From Macrosoma leucophasiata (Eukaryota > Arthropoda > Insecta > Lepidoptera > Hedylidae), in NCBI GenBank assembly GCA_036365455.1, contig JAWQUS010000009.1:4060001-4124000 (forward strand): a stretch of DNA of 64,000 nucleotides, written 5' to 3'. Positions 8,102 through 19,632 of this stretch are shown here, in pieces. Under the pieces are notes generated by a model that made no database searches, was not told where the DNA came from, and worked only from the letters and a program-made list of their open reading frames with translations. Made by a program: the position numbers and the translations under genes. The first letter of the stretch is position 1, and each line of letters begins with the position of its first letter.

Positions 8102-10525
8102 TTATAGGCTCGCAGGCCAGTTTTGGATCCGGGTCAGCTCTGCCAACCCCCTAACAAGGGCGGGTACAATGTCCCGTCCGGCCGTATACGCCGTCAGTAT
8201 CTCCGTCAGTGTGGCAATAAAAATCCCCACTAACGTGGACACCGACGGGTCACCTCTGGTTGTATTGACGTAACTGTTGGCGGAAACTCCCCGAGACGCG
8301 GCAGCGTGCCCGGCTTGCGGGCCTGTGTACGCATGCCTGGCAGTCCCGGCGGACCACTCACCATTGTCCAACCTCCACGCGGGCTGTAGGCTGGATGCAG
8401 GGGCGACGGCGGGTGCGGAGGGGGTGGCGGGGGCGGTGGAGGCGGGGGCCGCCGGCGGGGCGGCAGGCGCGGGCGCGGGCGCGCGCGCGGGCGCGGGCGG
8501 GGCGGCGGGGGCCGCGCGGGCGGCGGGTGCCGCGCGGGCGGCGGGCGCCGCGCGGCGGGCGACGACGGCGGCGGCGGCGGCGGCGGCGGTGGCGGCGGCG
8601 GGCGGGGGGGCGCGGTGCACGGCGAGTCCGCCTCCGACGACCTCTTCCTCCGGCTGTCGGGGCGCGACTGGCCCGGCGGGCGCGAGGCGCGCGCTGTTAT
8701 ATTGCGTACGCGGGTCGCGCTGCCGTTGTGGTTGCGGCGCGTATAGCTCGGGCCGTGCGCCAATGGTGGGCGCCGTAGCCCGCTCTGGGAAAACGGTGTA
8801 TGGGGCCCTCGCCGCCTGAGGTATGGCGGCGACGGGCCACATAGTATCGGCGGCGGTGCGTGTAGGGTGCATGATTGCACCCTGCGGTGCGCCCAGGGCC
8901 GGAAAATCGCTAATACTTCCTTTTTTACGACCTTTCCGGCCTCTGGGCCTCCTCCTCTTCGGTGGACGACTGTTTGAGGGCGGTGCCAACGTGCTCGGCA
9001 GGGGCTGCTGGGTTGCCCCGCCGTGCCATGCTGCTGGTGCTACTGCCGGCCGCGAATGCGCTATTTGCGGCGCGGCCGGCAGTATCTCGAAGTGGTGCTC
9101 TGGCGGGTGGTGCTGTGAAGGGGCGTTGGGTGGCACGCCCGGGAGGGGCGGGGGGATCCTCTCGTTCCTCCGCCTCGCTTCCCGAACAAATACGGGGCAC
9201 TGCCTATTACAAGCGATGTGTGGCCCCTCGCAATTTGCACATCGTGGCTGGTCCCGTGGGGTGGCACACTCCGCGACCGGGTGGTCGCCGCCACACCGGA
9301 CGCACCTCATTCTGCGGTGGCAGTTATAGGACGCGTGGTTGAACCCTTGGCATCGGTGGCATTGTGCTGGGCCCACGCGTCCACGCCATGCCTTAATGGT
9401 TACGCCCCTCATGAAGAGGAGCGTGTCAATGGCGTACAATCTTTGGAGAGCCGCCTCATCCATATGTCCCAACTGGACGTAAATAGAGCGGCTCTCCCGG
9501 CCTCTCTTGCCTACTATGGGCTTTATCGCGGTGGGTTGAAATCCCTTCTTCCTTAGGGCCTCCTCAATATCTTCTGGCGGAGTGTCCATGGGCAGCCCCC
9601 TCAGGCATACCTTGGTCGGCCGCTCGCTTTCCAGGGCGTAGCTGAACCACGTCAACTCCTTGTCTATGGAGGACGCGGTCACTAGGTAAGCTTGTACCGC
9701 CCTGTATTCATCGGCCGACCTGGGGATGAATCGCACCCCTTGGCCGTAGGTACGCGCGTGTGGTGGGTAGCCCAACTTGGCAGTTATAAAGGCAAAATGT
9801 TTATGCCAGTTGGGCATCCGCTCTACCACGATGGGTGGGTACGATGCTCTTACTTGGTCGGTAGGTGCTGGTGGTGGTGATTTCGGCGGTGTCCCGGGTG
9901 CAGCGGCCGCCGCGGCGTAGCTACCGGGCGGCGGCGTGCTTTCTCTAGCCGGCGACGCCGGGGGATTCGGGCGGAGGGGGGTGGAAGAGGCAGCGGCCTG
10001 CGATTCCACCTCCATGGTTGGGGTCGACCGGCGCGGTGACTCGATGGCCACGTAGCTCGTCGATGGGCTGGGTGAGGCGGGTGAGGTGGGCTGTGAATCT
10101 GGTGGGGAGCGGCTCTCCTCTTCCTCTGCCTGCTCATAGTCCTCATCGGATGACGTAACATGTCGCGGGCGTTTGTCATCCCGCGACATGGTTTCGGAGG
10201 CGCCCGAAGATTCCGCCTCGCTGCGGCGCCTCTTCGCACTATCGGCGGCCGCAAACTCAGTTGCGAGCGCCGGATAGTGAAGGGCGGCTGCGTCAGCCGG
10301 AGTCTCCGTTCCAGCGTACGTTGTTTCGCTTTCTCTTGGGCGGGCGATAGGCGATACCGCTGGCACCTTAGGGGTGGCGGTGGCCGAGGTGGAAGGAGCG
10401 GCGGGGGCCAGTGGGCCCACTGCTGTCCGCTCGTGTGTAAAAAGGTTGCGCGCTACCACCTGCCTCGCGGGAATTCTAGATTCCCTGCGCTGGCCGGGGC
10501 GCGACGCATCTCCGTCTTTATCCAT
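8102..10525 (-). CDS. Family C LINE ORF1, gag-like protein
   Basis: 807 residues starting MDKDGDASRP, in a good Kozak context (CCATGG read on the plus strand). The N-terminal half is Pro/Ser/Glu-rich. The middle has a PRE_C2HC-like region (FSYALESERPTKVCLRGLP) and then three zinc knuckles: CHRCQGFNHASYNC, CVRCGGDHPVAEC and CANCEGPHIACNRQC. The C-terminal third has an Ala/Pro/Arg low-complexity stretch encoded by GCG-type repeats near 8420-8600. That repeat accounts for the three-residue length difference from C2 (804 residues). Intact. Confidence 0.85.
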   Translation of the reverse strand: MDKDGDASRPGQRRESRIPARQVVARNLFTHERTAVGPLAPAAPSTSATATPKVPAVSPIARPRESETTYAGTETPADAAALHYPALATEFAAADSAKRRRSEAESSGASETMSRDDKRPRHVTSSDEDYEQAEEEESRSPPDSQPTSPASPSPSTSYVAIESPRRSTPTMEVESQAAASSTPLRPNPPASPARESTPPPGSYAAAAAAPGTPPKSPPPAPTDQVRASYPPIVVERMPNWHKHFAFITAKLGYPPHARTYGQGVRFIPRSADEYRAVQAYLVTASSIDKELTWFSYALESERPTKVCLRGLPMDTPPEDIEEALRKKGFQPTAIKPIVGKRGRESRSIYVQLGHMDEAALQRLYAIDTLLFMRGVTIKAWRGRVGPAQCHRCQGFNHASYNCHRRMRCVRCGGDHPVAECATPRDQPRCANCEGPHIACNRQCPVFVREARRRNERIPPPLPGVPPNAPSQHHPPEHHFEILPAAPQIAHSRPAVAPAAWHGGATQQPLPSTLAPPSNSRPPKRRRPRGRKGRKKGSISDFPALGAPQGAIMHPTRTAADTMWPVAAIPQAARAPYTVFPERATAPTIGARPELYAPQPQRQRDPRTQYNSARLAPAGPVAPRQPEEEVVGGGLAVHRAPPPAAATAAAAAAAVVARRAAPAARAAPAARAAPAAPPAPARAPAPAPAAPPAAPASTAPATPSAPAVAPASSLQPAWRLDNGEWSAGTARHAYTGPQAGHAAASRGVSANSYVNTTRGDPSVSTLVGIFIATLTEILTAYTAGRDIVPALVRGLAELTRIQNWPASL

Positions 10526-10898
10526 GGCACTGATTTTAACCCGGCATAAATGTCACAAGGGTATTACAGTTAAAAGAAATTAATAGTCCGGTTGGCTGAC
10601 GTCTCTTTCCTGTACAAGGTAATCTTGTACCGTGAAAGAGGGACAGCACAACTTCGCTTACACTTCACTTCGCGTCTCTTTCGCACAACTGCCGAGTCCT
10701 ATCTCCTGTCACTCTCACACACACTGCCGCGGAACACTAGGCTCGACGCGGCGAGCGGGGGTAGCGGGGGGGGGGGGGGGGGGCGCGTGACGCGGCGCGC
10801 TATCAGCCAGGGGATATAATACCCGCACCCGACTGATAGCACTTAGTGTGTCTAGAAACAGCGAACGGCACTAGCGCGCACTAAGGGTACTAGTCACG

Positions 10899-10932
10899 AA
10901 AACAAACGCCAGTTAGCGCCACTGGTTAATAA
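10899..10932 (-). promoter_or_regulatory. H1 start-site duplication and TATA-like box, displaced by LINE C1
   Basis: Target copy 10899-10909 lies 23-33 nt downstream of the 5' edge of a TATA-like sequence (sense TTATTAA, 10926-10932). The spacing equals that at the other four histone promoters. The box is weaker than the H2A and H3 boxes, so I am less sure of it. Confidence 0.45.
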
Positions 10933-11824
10933 GAATGAAACAACACCGTCACGAAATCCTCGATGCCGCAAGACGTTTTCTCGTACAGGCACATAAAACT
11001 TTTCACTAACACGTGTCTATTCGAAAGCTTTTTTTAAATAGAAATAATATAATTGAAGATTAAAACGAGCATATTGCGCGATGCGCATGAGACTGGTTGA
11101 GTTTTGATAGAACACATTCAGCGCCCGATGTTGTTAGAGCGATGATATGAACGATTAAATTCTGTACTTGTCTTCGTACGAACCGGGACTCAAGTTTAAA
11201 ATGATATTTTCTCTATTTAAAATCAATTTATTCGCATTGCGGTCGCGGTATGTAAAGAGCGAAGGCCCCAACCTTATTTAGGATCGATTAACAGCCTACG
11301 TAAACCGTCCACGGGATGAATATCGAGACTCTCATGACGGAGGTCGTAAAACACGCGTCGTCAAGAAGCAAGCACGACTCCATCAAAGGGACGAGGCGAG
11401 GTAGGATAATCGAATATAGCGTCGTTCATATAACATAGAGAGATACTTATTATATTCATATATATATATTTATATATAAATATATATAGTTATATACAAA
11501 TGGGATCAATGATGAACGCTGAAATTAACCATGATTCCCTCGCGCCTCCAGCCGCATAGTACGCGAAGCGCGAATCAACGATGAAATTTATTTATGTTTG
11601 TACTCATATTGTAATTATCGTATATGTATAATATAATTATTGTAATTATCATCATGTAACAACAACTACCACCACCACCAACCAATCTCTATATGTTGCT
11701 GACTAAAAGGTTGTCTGGAAGAAATCGCACTTTTTGCGATAAGACCGCCTTTTGTACTATTGTTCTTTCTTTTCTTGGTTTTATAATTTTGTTTATTTTT
11801 ACCTGGTGTACAATAAAGTGTATG

Positions 11825-11860
<36 letters not shown>

Positions 11861-12122
11861 TATACACATACATACATTATTATTATAATATACATATATT
11901 TTTTTATACTTGGCTTATAATTCTTACATCCTACGACGATCTAGCTTTGTGATTTTGTGCATGTATCAATACACCTCGACAGATATGTATTTATTTATGT
12001 ATGTATGTGTGTATGTATGTATGTATGTGCATGCATGTTATGAATTCAGAATATTTATAATAATTGACGCCTTGCATAGCGAAACTTGCATTACGTAAGA
12101 TTGTATCAACTGATATATGTGC
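10933..12122. other. H1-H4 spacer, unit I
   Basis: No gene seen. Unique sequence up to about 11450, then an AT-rich dinucleotide region (11457-11500), then a fossil CR1 3' end (11711-11822), TATG/TA repeats (11820-11880) and ATGT repeats (11995-12035). Recurs in all three complete units. Confidence 0.7.
11711..11822 (+). mobile_element. Fossil 3' end of a CR1-type LINE in the H1-H4 spacer, unit I
   Basis: Sequence from TTGTCTGGAAGAAATCGC through GCGATAAGACCGCC to GTACAATAAAGTGTA matches the 3' end of a CR1-like element also found inside the hAT (29571-29690). It has no coding part. It is present in units I, II and III at the same place, so it predates the amplification of these units. Confidence 0.7.
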
Positions 12123-12138
12123 GGCCCTGAAAAGGGCC
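12123..12138 (-). terminator. Histone 3' stem-loop, H4 unit I
   Basis: Sense GGCCCTTTTCAGGGCC, 204 nt past the H4 stop, the longest such distance in the unit. Confidence 0.94.
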
Positions 12139-12341
12139 TTTTTGTTAAAACAATAATTGTTTCATTTCTCCTTTAATATCCCGTTGTGTGCGTGTGGATA
12201 TAGATCAATGCTTATTGTGTGTACTTGCTTGCTTGCTTGCTTATCATTCACGTGTTGTAACATTAATAATCGATCTTCAACGCACACGCAAGAGGAAAAT
12301 GAAGATGAAGAAACAACGAAAGCCACGACGAACCATCTCCT

Positions 12342-12689
<348 letters not shown>

Positions 12690-12767
12690 TCAATAAGAAA
12701 AACACGCGCGTTTCTCCGCACACCGCACTGTATATTCGTCCGCTTGTTTCGATGACGCTCGAACGAA

Positions 12768-12803
12768 TGTGTGAGCCTGAGAAGGCACGGTGGCCTTTTA
12801 TTT
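12768..12803 (-). promoter_or_regulatory. H4 core promoter, uninterrupted, unit I
   Basis: TATA-like box 12796-12803 (sense AAATAAAA). The sequence TGTGTGAGCCTGA at 12768-12780 lies 23-35 nt downstream; in unit III it is the family B insertion target. Confidence 0.65.
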
Positions 12804-13316
12804 GCTCAACGTGGACGAATGAAGGGAGCGGTGCGGAGGAGAGGAGAGGAGGCGAGGCGCGGTGTTGTGTGGTGCGACACGGTTAGGGGGAGGGGATGGG
12901 GGGGGGGATACTTTTAGAAAGATAGATAGATTCTAGTGCATTAGATTCAACGTAAATAATAATTCCAAATAGGTATAGTGTATTTACCATTTTTACCATT
13001 TACCATCTACAAGTTAGTTAGATAACTGTATGTGTAGCTATTGAGTATGTAATATAACGTTAACTTTACACATAACGACGTTATATACATACCCATACAT
13101 AACGAAACTGGCTGGCTGATATATATATATATATATTATTTATTTATTTATTTATTTACTTACTTACTTACTTACTTTTTTTTTTATATAATTAATTAGT
13201 ACTTATACTAACTTATGTATTGCTTCGTTTCTACACATATAACCTATATTTTTTTTTTTTTTTTTTGCAACGTCCGAACGCGCAGAAACTTTTGTATTGT
13301 GTCACGAATTATTTGC
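12804..13316. other. H4-H3 spacer, unit I
   Basis: No gene. A G-rich stretch (12830-12910), TA repeats near 13120-13136, TTTA and TTAC tetranucleotides (13137-13177) and a T tract (13250-13266). Distal H4 promoter elements may lie in the first 60 bp. Confidence 0.6.
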
Positions 13317-13332
13317 GGCCCTGAAAAGGGCC
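13317..13332 (-). terminator. Histone 3' stem-loop, H3 unit I
   Basis: Sense GGCCCTTTTCAGGGCC, 47 nt past the H3 stop. Confidence 0.94.
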
Positions 13333-13379
13333 TTTTTTTTTTGTTTAGGTAGAGGTAGGTAATATTACCATGTACTTTT

Positions 13380-13826
<447 letters not shown>

Positions 13827-13906
13827 TTAATTAAGGAACAACGAGCCGAGTTGTTTACTAACGCGTCCGTCCAACGTACCTACGGTCGAATCTCTGAACG
13901 CTTCGC

Positions 13907-13965
<59 letters not shown>

Positions 13966-14229
13966 GTCGGGCTTTGTGTAGGCGGCCTGTCTCGAGACGG
14001 CACTAGTCTACTTCACCGGGCAATCGGCGAGCGCAGAGGGCGCTCCAGCCTAAAATTTTAGCGCAACTGCCTAAGGGTGACCCATGCGGGTCCGTGCCTC
14101 GGCTTAGGACGTTGCGGAGAGACATATGAGACATATGCGATTATGGGCGTTGCAACTTTCGCTCTACTCCATTCGGTTGGCGATAACCGGAATGTCATCG
14201 GCCTCGCGGGGCCGGAGATAGGGTCGGGA

Positions 14230-17181
14230 TCAGGGGCGGGCGCGGCGCGAAACGCGTCGGCGCGTTGTATTATTAGCGGTTTGTGCAGTGTGATTCTGTA
14301 ATCGATTGTTCATTGCGGCGATGGCCAACGTGGTCTCATCGTCCGGATCTTTTAAGACGTGCCTTGGACGTCTCCTTTTGGCGCGATCAAAAGGAGTGTA
14401 TATCGCGGCCGCTCTGACCAGCGGATTCGGGTGGTGACTCGCCCGATCGAAATAGCGAGCTGAAGCTCGCTTCATAAACTGCTGGATGGTAGGCAGATTT
14501 GCGTCAATATGCAAGTTTTTATTACGTACGTACCAAGGCGCGCCTACGGCTCTACGTAAGAATCGGTTCTGCAAGGTTTGGAGTTTGCGAAGTATTGTCT
14601 TTTTCGCGTGGGCGAATACCGGGGACGCGTAACATAAAATGGGCCTTATGCAGGACGTATAGGCACGGAGTTTGTTCCGGGCCGATAGCTTGCTCTTTTT
14701 GTTTAAGAGACAATGTAGTTGGGACAACACGAATGCAGCCTTTGCGCGCGCTGCTTTTACATGTGCAGCGAAGGACAGATGCCGATCAAGCGTCACTCCT
14801 AAGTATTTGATTTTGTCCGTCCATGGGATGGGCTCGTCAAACATAAGGACTGGGGCTACGTTGGGTCTGGGAGCGCGGTCCCTTATGAAGAGTATGGCAG
14901 CGCTCTTGCTAGGATTTACCTCTATACGCCAGCGGCGGAACCAAGACTCAAGGTCTTTGGCCGCCGCTTGCAGGGCTTTCCTTATGATCTCTGGCTTTCT
15001 GCCAGAGACGTAAATAGCGGTGTCGTCAGCGTACATTGCCACCTGAACGCCGTGGCGGACAGGGATATCGCTAGTGTATAGCGTGAACAAGAGGGGGGAG
15101 AGTACGGATCCTTGGGGAACACCGGCTGTTATGGTGTGACGGTTCGAGAGGGTACCCTCGACTCGATATCGAAAGCCTCTGTCCGACAGAAAGTCTCGAA
15201 TGATGTGCACGATTTGGGTGGGCACTCCGAGAGTGTACAGCTTATATAATAAGCCGTTGTGCCACACGCGGTCGAACGCTTTAGCGATATCGAAGAAGAG
15301 GGCTCCCGTCATTATCTTTCTATCGAATTTACTGAGTATATGCTCAGTGATTCGATGTACTTGATGGACACAGGAGTGACGAGCACGGAACCCGAACTGT
15401 TCGTCCGGGATCAAGTGCCGCACTCGGGTGAAATCTAAGAGTCGAGCGTACACGACGCGCTCGTAAATTTTACTTAGAGAACTGAGCAGACTTATCGGCC
15501 TGTATGACGAGGCCTGGTTGCTCGGCTTACCGGGCTTTTTGAACCCGATAATTGTGGCCTCTTTCCACGCGGGTGGAAACATACTATTTTTAAACGCTGC
15601 GTTGAGTATCGCAGCCAAAAGGGCAATGAGCAAAGGGGGGAAGTTTCTAACTGTGCGATTGGAAATGCCGTCCGCACCCGGCGCTTTCCGCACTTTTAGA
15701 CGCTTGATCAGGTCTGTCACCTCTGCGACTGTCACAGGTCTGAGAGGATCATCATTATTTTCGCTATTACCGTTAGCGGTTTCATCGACTGGCGTGTCGG
15801 GAATGGGACCGGTTTCGCGCGGGGGGGTTGGCGGTCTCGCGTTCCTATTTTCGACTTCTAAGTTGATCTTGTCTAAATGATCGGCAGCTATCGGCATCGT
15901 ACTTGGAGAGCATTGAATCTCGAGTTCGTTCGCCAGGCATTCGGACTTTTCGAAGTCATCGAAGGCTGGCGGTTGGTTAGGGCGAATGAGGGGAGGCATG
16001 GATGCCTCCATAGGGGATTTGAAGCATTTGAAAAGCCTCCAGTACTCTGTATGAGAGGGATCAAGGTCAATGAGCTTTTGCTCCCAGCGGTCGTTATAGA
16101 CTTCCACCTTGCATTTCTTGGCCTGACGTTGCCAGTATCGCATGGTGGATTTTCTATCGGCCGTTGGGGCAGAGTAGTAAGCTCTGGTAGTTGCATTCCT
16201 TTCCCTCACTATCTCCCGTACGTGCTCAGGGATAACGGCGTGACTGGGTACAGTCGCGGGTTTTTCCTCTGAGCATCCGTCTACGACAGATTGTACGTGA
16301 TTAGTGAGAGCAAGGATCGCACTATTGACTTCGTCAGTGGTCTCTATCAGGGAGGGGATCGTATCTAAGTCTGCGGATGTGGTGGCGGCCAACTTGGATC
16401 TCACTTGAGACCAGTCGGTCACCACTCTCATCGGGATGTCGCTACGACCTGTATCAGTGGGACCGCTATGGGGGATAAATTCTATGATAACAGGTCTATG
16501 GTCAGAGTCTAACTCGTGTAGCACTCGTATAGAGTGCAAACGCAGGTTTACATTCTTTACGAGCGCTAGATCGAGTATGTCGGGTCGTCCCATGTTGTCG
16601 TCATAACAATAGTGGGTGGGTTCGAGTGGCACTAGAATGTCTATAGGTGCTCTGTCAAGATAACGTTCAAGAACTGTCCCTCGTGCATTAGACGAGTTAC
16701 AGCTCCACATTATGTGTTTGGCGTTGAGATCTCCTGCCACTATGACGGAGTCGCCAAGCTTAAATAGACGATCTAGGTCGCCTACTAAGAGATCGCGTTG
16801 GGGAGATAGATACGCCGACACTATAGTGATCGGCTGATGACCGGTCATCGCTAATAGGCAAACTGAGACTTCAATGTTCTCCAGGTCGTCGGGGGGGGAT
16901 AGAGGCGTGCAATGCAGCGTCCTCTTGTAATATATAAGGGTGCCTCCGAAGGCACCGTCTGTACGATCGTTTCGTACTAACCTATAATTGGCCAAGCTTG
17001 GGTTACGGCGGGCGGGTTTTAAAAATGTCTCCTGGATGAGGAAGACATCAATATTTTTATCGCGGAGAAATTCTCCCAGCTCATCGCGGAGGCCTGACAT
17101 GCCATTGGCGTTAAAAAACCCTATTCTAAGTGAATAGGGTTTTATCCTGCTAGATAAATTAGTTAAGGGCCGTATGTTCAT
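14230..17181 (-). CDS. Family A LINE ORF2: endonuclease and reverse transcriptase
   Basis: 983 residues. The APE-type endonuclease has N24 (FFNANG), E51 (QETFL), D151/N153 (GDLNAKH), PDILDLAL (200-207) and a normal SDH (226-228), so its active site looks complete. The reverse transcriptase has KAPGADGIS (499-507), FDIAKAFD (630-637), GVPQGS (687-692) and YADD (717-720). There is no RNase H. A basic C-terminal tail ends RRRVSRRARP. The ATG is 7 nt past the ORF1 stop. Intact, and therefore possibly active. Confidence 0.92.
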   Translation of the reverse strand: MNIRPLTNLSSRIKPYSLRIGFFNANGMSGLRDELGEFLRDKNIDVFLIQETFLKPARRNPSLANYRLVRNDRTDGAFGGTLIYYKRTLHCTPLSPPDDLENIEVSVCLLAMTGHQPITIVSAYLSPQRDLLVGDLDRLFKLGDSVIVAGDLNAKHIMWSCNSSNARGTVLERYLDRAPIDILVPLEPTHYCYDDNMGRPDILDLALVKNVNLRLHSIRVLHELDSDHRPVIIEFIPHSGPTDTGRSDIPMRVVTDWSQVRSKLAATTSADLDTIPSLIETTDEVNSAILALTNHVQSVVDGCSEEKPATVPSHAVIPEHVREIVRERNATTRAYYSAPTADRKSTMRYWQRQAKKCKVEVYNDRWEQKLIDLDPSHTEYWRLFKCFKSPMEASMPPLIRPNQPPAFDDFEKSECLANELEIQCSPSTMPIAADHLDKINLEVENRNARPPTPPRETGPIPDTPVDETANGNSENNDDPLRPVTVAEVTDLIKRLKVRKAPGADGISNRTVRNFPPLLIALLAAILNAAFKNSMFPPAWKEATIIGFKKPGKPSNQASSYRPISLLSSLSKIYERVVYARLLDFTRVRHLIPDEQFGFRARHSCVHQVHRITEHILSKFDRKIMTGALFFDIAKAFDRVWHNGLLYKLYTLGVPTQIVHIIRDFLSDRGFRYRVEGTLSNRHTITAGVPQGSVLSPLLFTLYTSDIPVRHGVQVAMYADDTAIYVSGRKPEIIRKALQAAAKDLESWFRRWRIEVNPSKSAAILFIRDRAPRPNVAPVLMFDEPIPWTDKIKYLGVTLDRHLSFAAHVKAARAKAAFVLSQLHCLLNKKSKLSARNKLRAYTSCIRPILCYASPVFAHAKKTILRKLQTLQNRFLRRAVGAPWYVRNKNLHIDANLPTIQQFMKRASARYFDRASHHPNPLVRAAAIYTPFDRAKRRRPRHVLKDPDDETTLAIAAMNNRLQNHTAQTANNTTRRRVSRRARP

Positions 17182-17188
17182 TTTGGGT

Positions 17189-19066
17189 TTACCGGGGGGT
17201 GTTGTTTATCAGCCGGTTGACGTCGGCTGCGGCCAGGACCATTTCTACCCTGGCGTTGGGAAGGTGGGGATTTGCTTTAAAGTAGCAGTATCTGTCCAGC
17301 AGGGGCTGGAGTATGCTCATGTCAAACATGAGCGAAAAAGAGAGTACCTCGCTGATGAGGTCGAGTGGCGCCTGAGGGGGGCCGGGGGCGGGAGCCTGAA
17401 GGGCCATGGGTTGAGCCTGAGGGGCCTGGGTGGGTTTGTGGCGTGGTGTGGCCGTAGCGGCCAGCGGGGGCCTGATGGGAGTTGGCACGGGGGCCGGAGC
17501 GGGGGCCGGAGCCGGGGCCGGGGCGGGAGCCGGGGCCGGGGCTGGGGCTGGGACCGATTTTGGAGCGGCCTGAGGGGCCTTCGCGGGTGCCCGAGCGACC
17601 GGGGTGGTCGTGGGCGGCGGGATCACTCCTTTAAGAAGGGGGAAGTGGGTGGTGCTCATGAGGGAGGGCGGCGGACCGGTCCTCCATGCGGGGGCCAAGA
17701 TGGGGTTGGGGGTCCTCTCGAATTGAGGGGCCGCTCTGTTTGGGATTGGGCGACGACCCCTGGTGGGGATTCGTGCCGCTTTGGGAGCCTCTTTGCATCC
17801 CCTATAATTGGCGGGGTGGCCTGCCTGCCCGCAGAGTATACAGCTCGGGGGCTCCGAGCATGCAGCTCTGTCCTTGGGGCGTGTGCAATCGGCCGTGCCG
17901 TGGTCTTCCAGGCACTTTACGCACCTGGGGCGCATTTTGCACCGACCTGAGGCATGTCCGTATCGTTGGCAGTTATGACACTGCCCTATGTTTCCCCTTT
18001 TGTTAGGGGGCTCGACACGGATGCCACCGAGTCCCGCAACATCTTTGATGTTGAAGATTGCGGTGGCTTCCTTGGTGTTGTCTAGAATGACTAGCACCAT
18101 TTCAAGGTGCCTGTTTTGGCCCCTGTGCCCGCGGTGCATCCTATGCACTTGCTGCACGGGGAGGGCTTTGACCTCTTTGAGGTCGGTCATAATCTCCTCG
18201 GGTGTGAGGAAAATGGGGAGGTTGCGTATGACAACGCGACGCCGTTTCTCCTCTGGGAGAGCGTAAGTAAAATACTGTAAGCCTCTCTCGTCAAAGAGCG
18301 AGGTGGCTGTACGGTGGTGGGAGGAGGACTCCAGTTGGATGGTGTAACAACCATCCTTGGGATTCCACCTGGTATGGAGGGGGACGACCCCTTTGACCTT
18401 CAGCGATGCTGAGAGGTCGGTCCAAGTGAATTTGTCGGACCCTAGGAGTTTGAGTGGGGGGGGACGTTTGGATTTAGGCGCTCCTGGGGCGCTAGCCTGC
18501 GATCTCGCTGAGGGCGAGCTGGCTTGGGATTGGTGCGCGGGAGATGCGCTACCTCGAGAGGTTATCTTGGGGGTGGGGGGGGAGGCTGTGATTCTCACAG
18601 CTTTGGCGGGAACGGAGGGCTCCTCGGCCTGGGTTTTGCGGGTTTTCCGCTTTCGCTTGCCTCCTTTGACGAGCGTGAAGTCGTCTGTGTCGGAGGCGGA
18701 CTCCTCATTGGACGCCTGTCCTACGGACATTGCGTCTGAGTCCGTAGAGCGTTCCTGGCCGGGAGTGGGGGAGGGGGTGGCGGACTCTGCTTGGTCCAAG
18801 AGTGGGGGGGCTGCGGACTGGGATGTGTCCGGAGAACAAACGGACTCTGAATGGTCCGAGACAGAGCGGCTCTTAGTGGGCGATTGAGAGCGCGGGGAGC
18901 ATGAGCGGGGCTTTGAAAGTCTTGCACCCTCACAAATGGATTCCAAGAATCCGTCGGGCAGGGGGTCCGGTAACTCCTGCATAATGCGGGCGAATTTGGA
19001 ACTGATTTTACTGCTTTTCAGCAGGATGGCAAAAGCTGCCTCATGCTTCCTTTTCTCCTCAGACAT
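17189..19066 (-). CDS. Family A LINE ORF1, gag-like protein
   Basis: 625 residues from MSEEKRKHEA. An upstream in-frame ATG at 19222 would add 52 residues, but copy A3 has no matching extension. A Ser-rich acidic N-terminus is followed by a PRE_C2HC-like domain (FTYALPEEKRRRVVIRNLPI) and three zinc knuckles (CHNCQRYGHASGRC, CVKCLEDHGTADC, CILCGQAGHPANYRGC). Then comes a Pro/Ala repeat of PAPAPA type and a C-terminal segment (LFDMSILQPLLDRYCYF) that is well conserved with A3. Confidence 0.85.
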   Translation of the reverse strand: MSEEKRKHEAAFAILLKSSKISSKFARIMQELPDPLPDGFLESICEGARLSKPRSCSPRSQSPTKSRSVSDHSESVCSPDTSQSAAPPLLDQAESATPSPTPGQERSTDSDAMSVGQASNEESASDTDDFTLVKGGKRKRKTRKTQAEEPSVPAKAVRITASPPTPKITSRGSASPAHQSQASSPSARSQASAPGAPKSKRPPPLKLLGSDKFTWTDLSASLKVKGVVPLHTRWNPKDGCYTIQLESSSHHRTATSLFDERGLQYFTYALPEEKRRRVVIRNLPIFLTPEEIMTDLKEVKALPVQQVHRMHRGHRGQNRHLEMVLVILDNTKEATAIFNIKDVAGLGGIRVEPPNKRGNIGQCHNCQRYGHASGRCKMRPRCVKCLEDHGTADCTRPKDRAACSEPPSCILCGQAGHPANYRGCKEAPKAARIPTRGRRPIPNRAAPQFERTPNPILAPAWRTGPPPSLMSTTHFPLLKGVIPPPTTTPVARAPAKAPQAAPKSVPAPAPAPAPAPAPAPAPAPAPVPTPIRPPLAATATPRHKPTQAPQAQPMALQAPAPGPPQAPLDLISEVLSFSLMFDMSILQPLLDRYCYFKANPHLPNARVEMVLAAADVNRLINNTPR

Positions 19067-19632
19067 GTTGTCTGGGGAGAAAAGGATTTCAGCGAAAGGG
19101 GGAAATGGACGTTTGCGGACTTGGTGGTTTTTATCCCTATCTCGACCTAAAAACGCACGAAACAGGAGGGTTCGGTTATCGAACACGTTCCCCGGGAAGA
19201 ACCCACAACAAACCCGGGGCAATCGTGTGTTTAAACGCGCCTATAAATTAAACGCGGGGTATTTATCCCTACCTCCCGGGTGGGACAACCCGGGAGTGTG
19301 TGAGGTGTAATTACCTCCTCGCCGGGATAGGCGAGGAGGGTGTGTCCTACTGGTGAGCCCTAAGCTTGTATCGCCCTCGGACAATCTTAATGTGCCGAGG
19401 GGCCCTAAGGTAACGTCTGTCTGTCAGTACTTGTACGGCAGAGACTATGGGGTCACTCCAAATGCCTCTGTTCTAACCGTACACTTCCGATTTCGCTTTA
19501 GCCTGAAGGGCGCAGCAACGTCACGGGTCTTCGTTTAGTCGGTTTCGTTGGCACTGTTAAGTTTCAGCCGACTTGCCCTGAGGGGGCCAACTTGATTTGA
19601 TTGCACGTCGGTATAGACCGAAACAGGATAAA

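Larger units (their letters stand above)
4676..10898 (-). mobile_element. Family C LINE, copy C1: full length, at the H1 start of unit I
   Basis: Complete two-ORF LINE of 6,223 bp. The duplicated target AAAACAAACGC is at 4665-4675 and 10899-10909. Order on the minus strand: 5' UTR (10898-10526), ORF1, a 17-nt gap, ORF2, 3' UTR. It has no RNase H domain and two ORFs, with the apurinic endonuclease on ORF2, consistent with the Jockey clade. The 3' end is not poly(A). In sense orientation an A-rich tract (4842-4976) is followed by about 165 bp containing a GC hairpin (4703-4712 paired with 4717-4726), ending in GTTCTA units. Copy C2 occupies the same site in unit III and is nearly identical. Confidence 0.9.

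Noticed and set aside
8277..8819. Plus-strand Ala/Gly-rich open frames opposite family C ORF1
   Set aside because: Antisense of GCG-type repeats; no motif, and the opposite strand has the zinc-knuckle ORF1.
10933..11450. Possible small RNA gene (tRNA, 5S, U7) in the H1-H4 spacer
   Set aside because: No A/B box pair, cloverleaf or Sm site that I could recognise on either strand.
19067..19222. 52-residue N-terminal extension of A1 ORF1
   Set aside because: No counterpart in copy A3, and the sequence there is 5' UTR.
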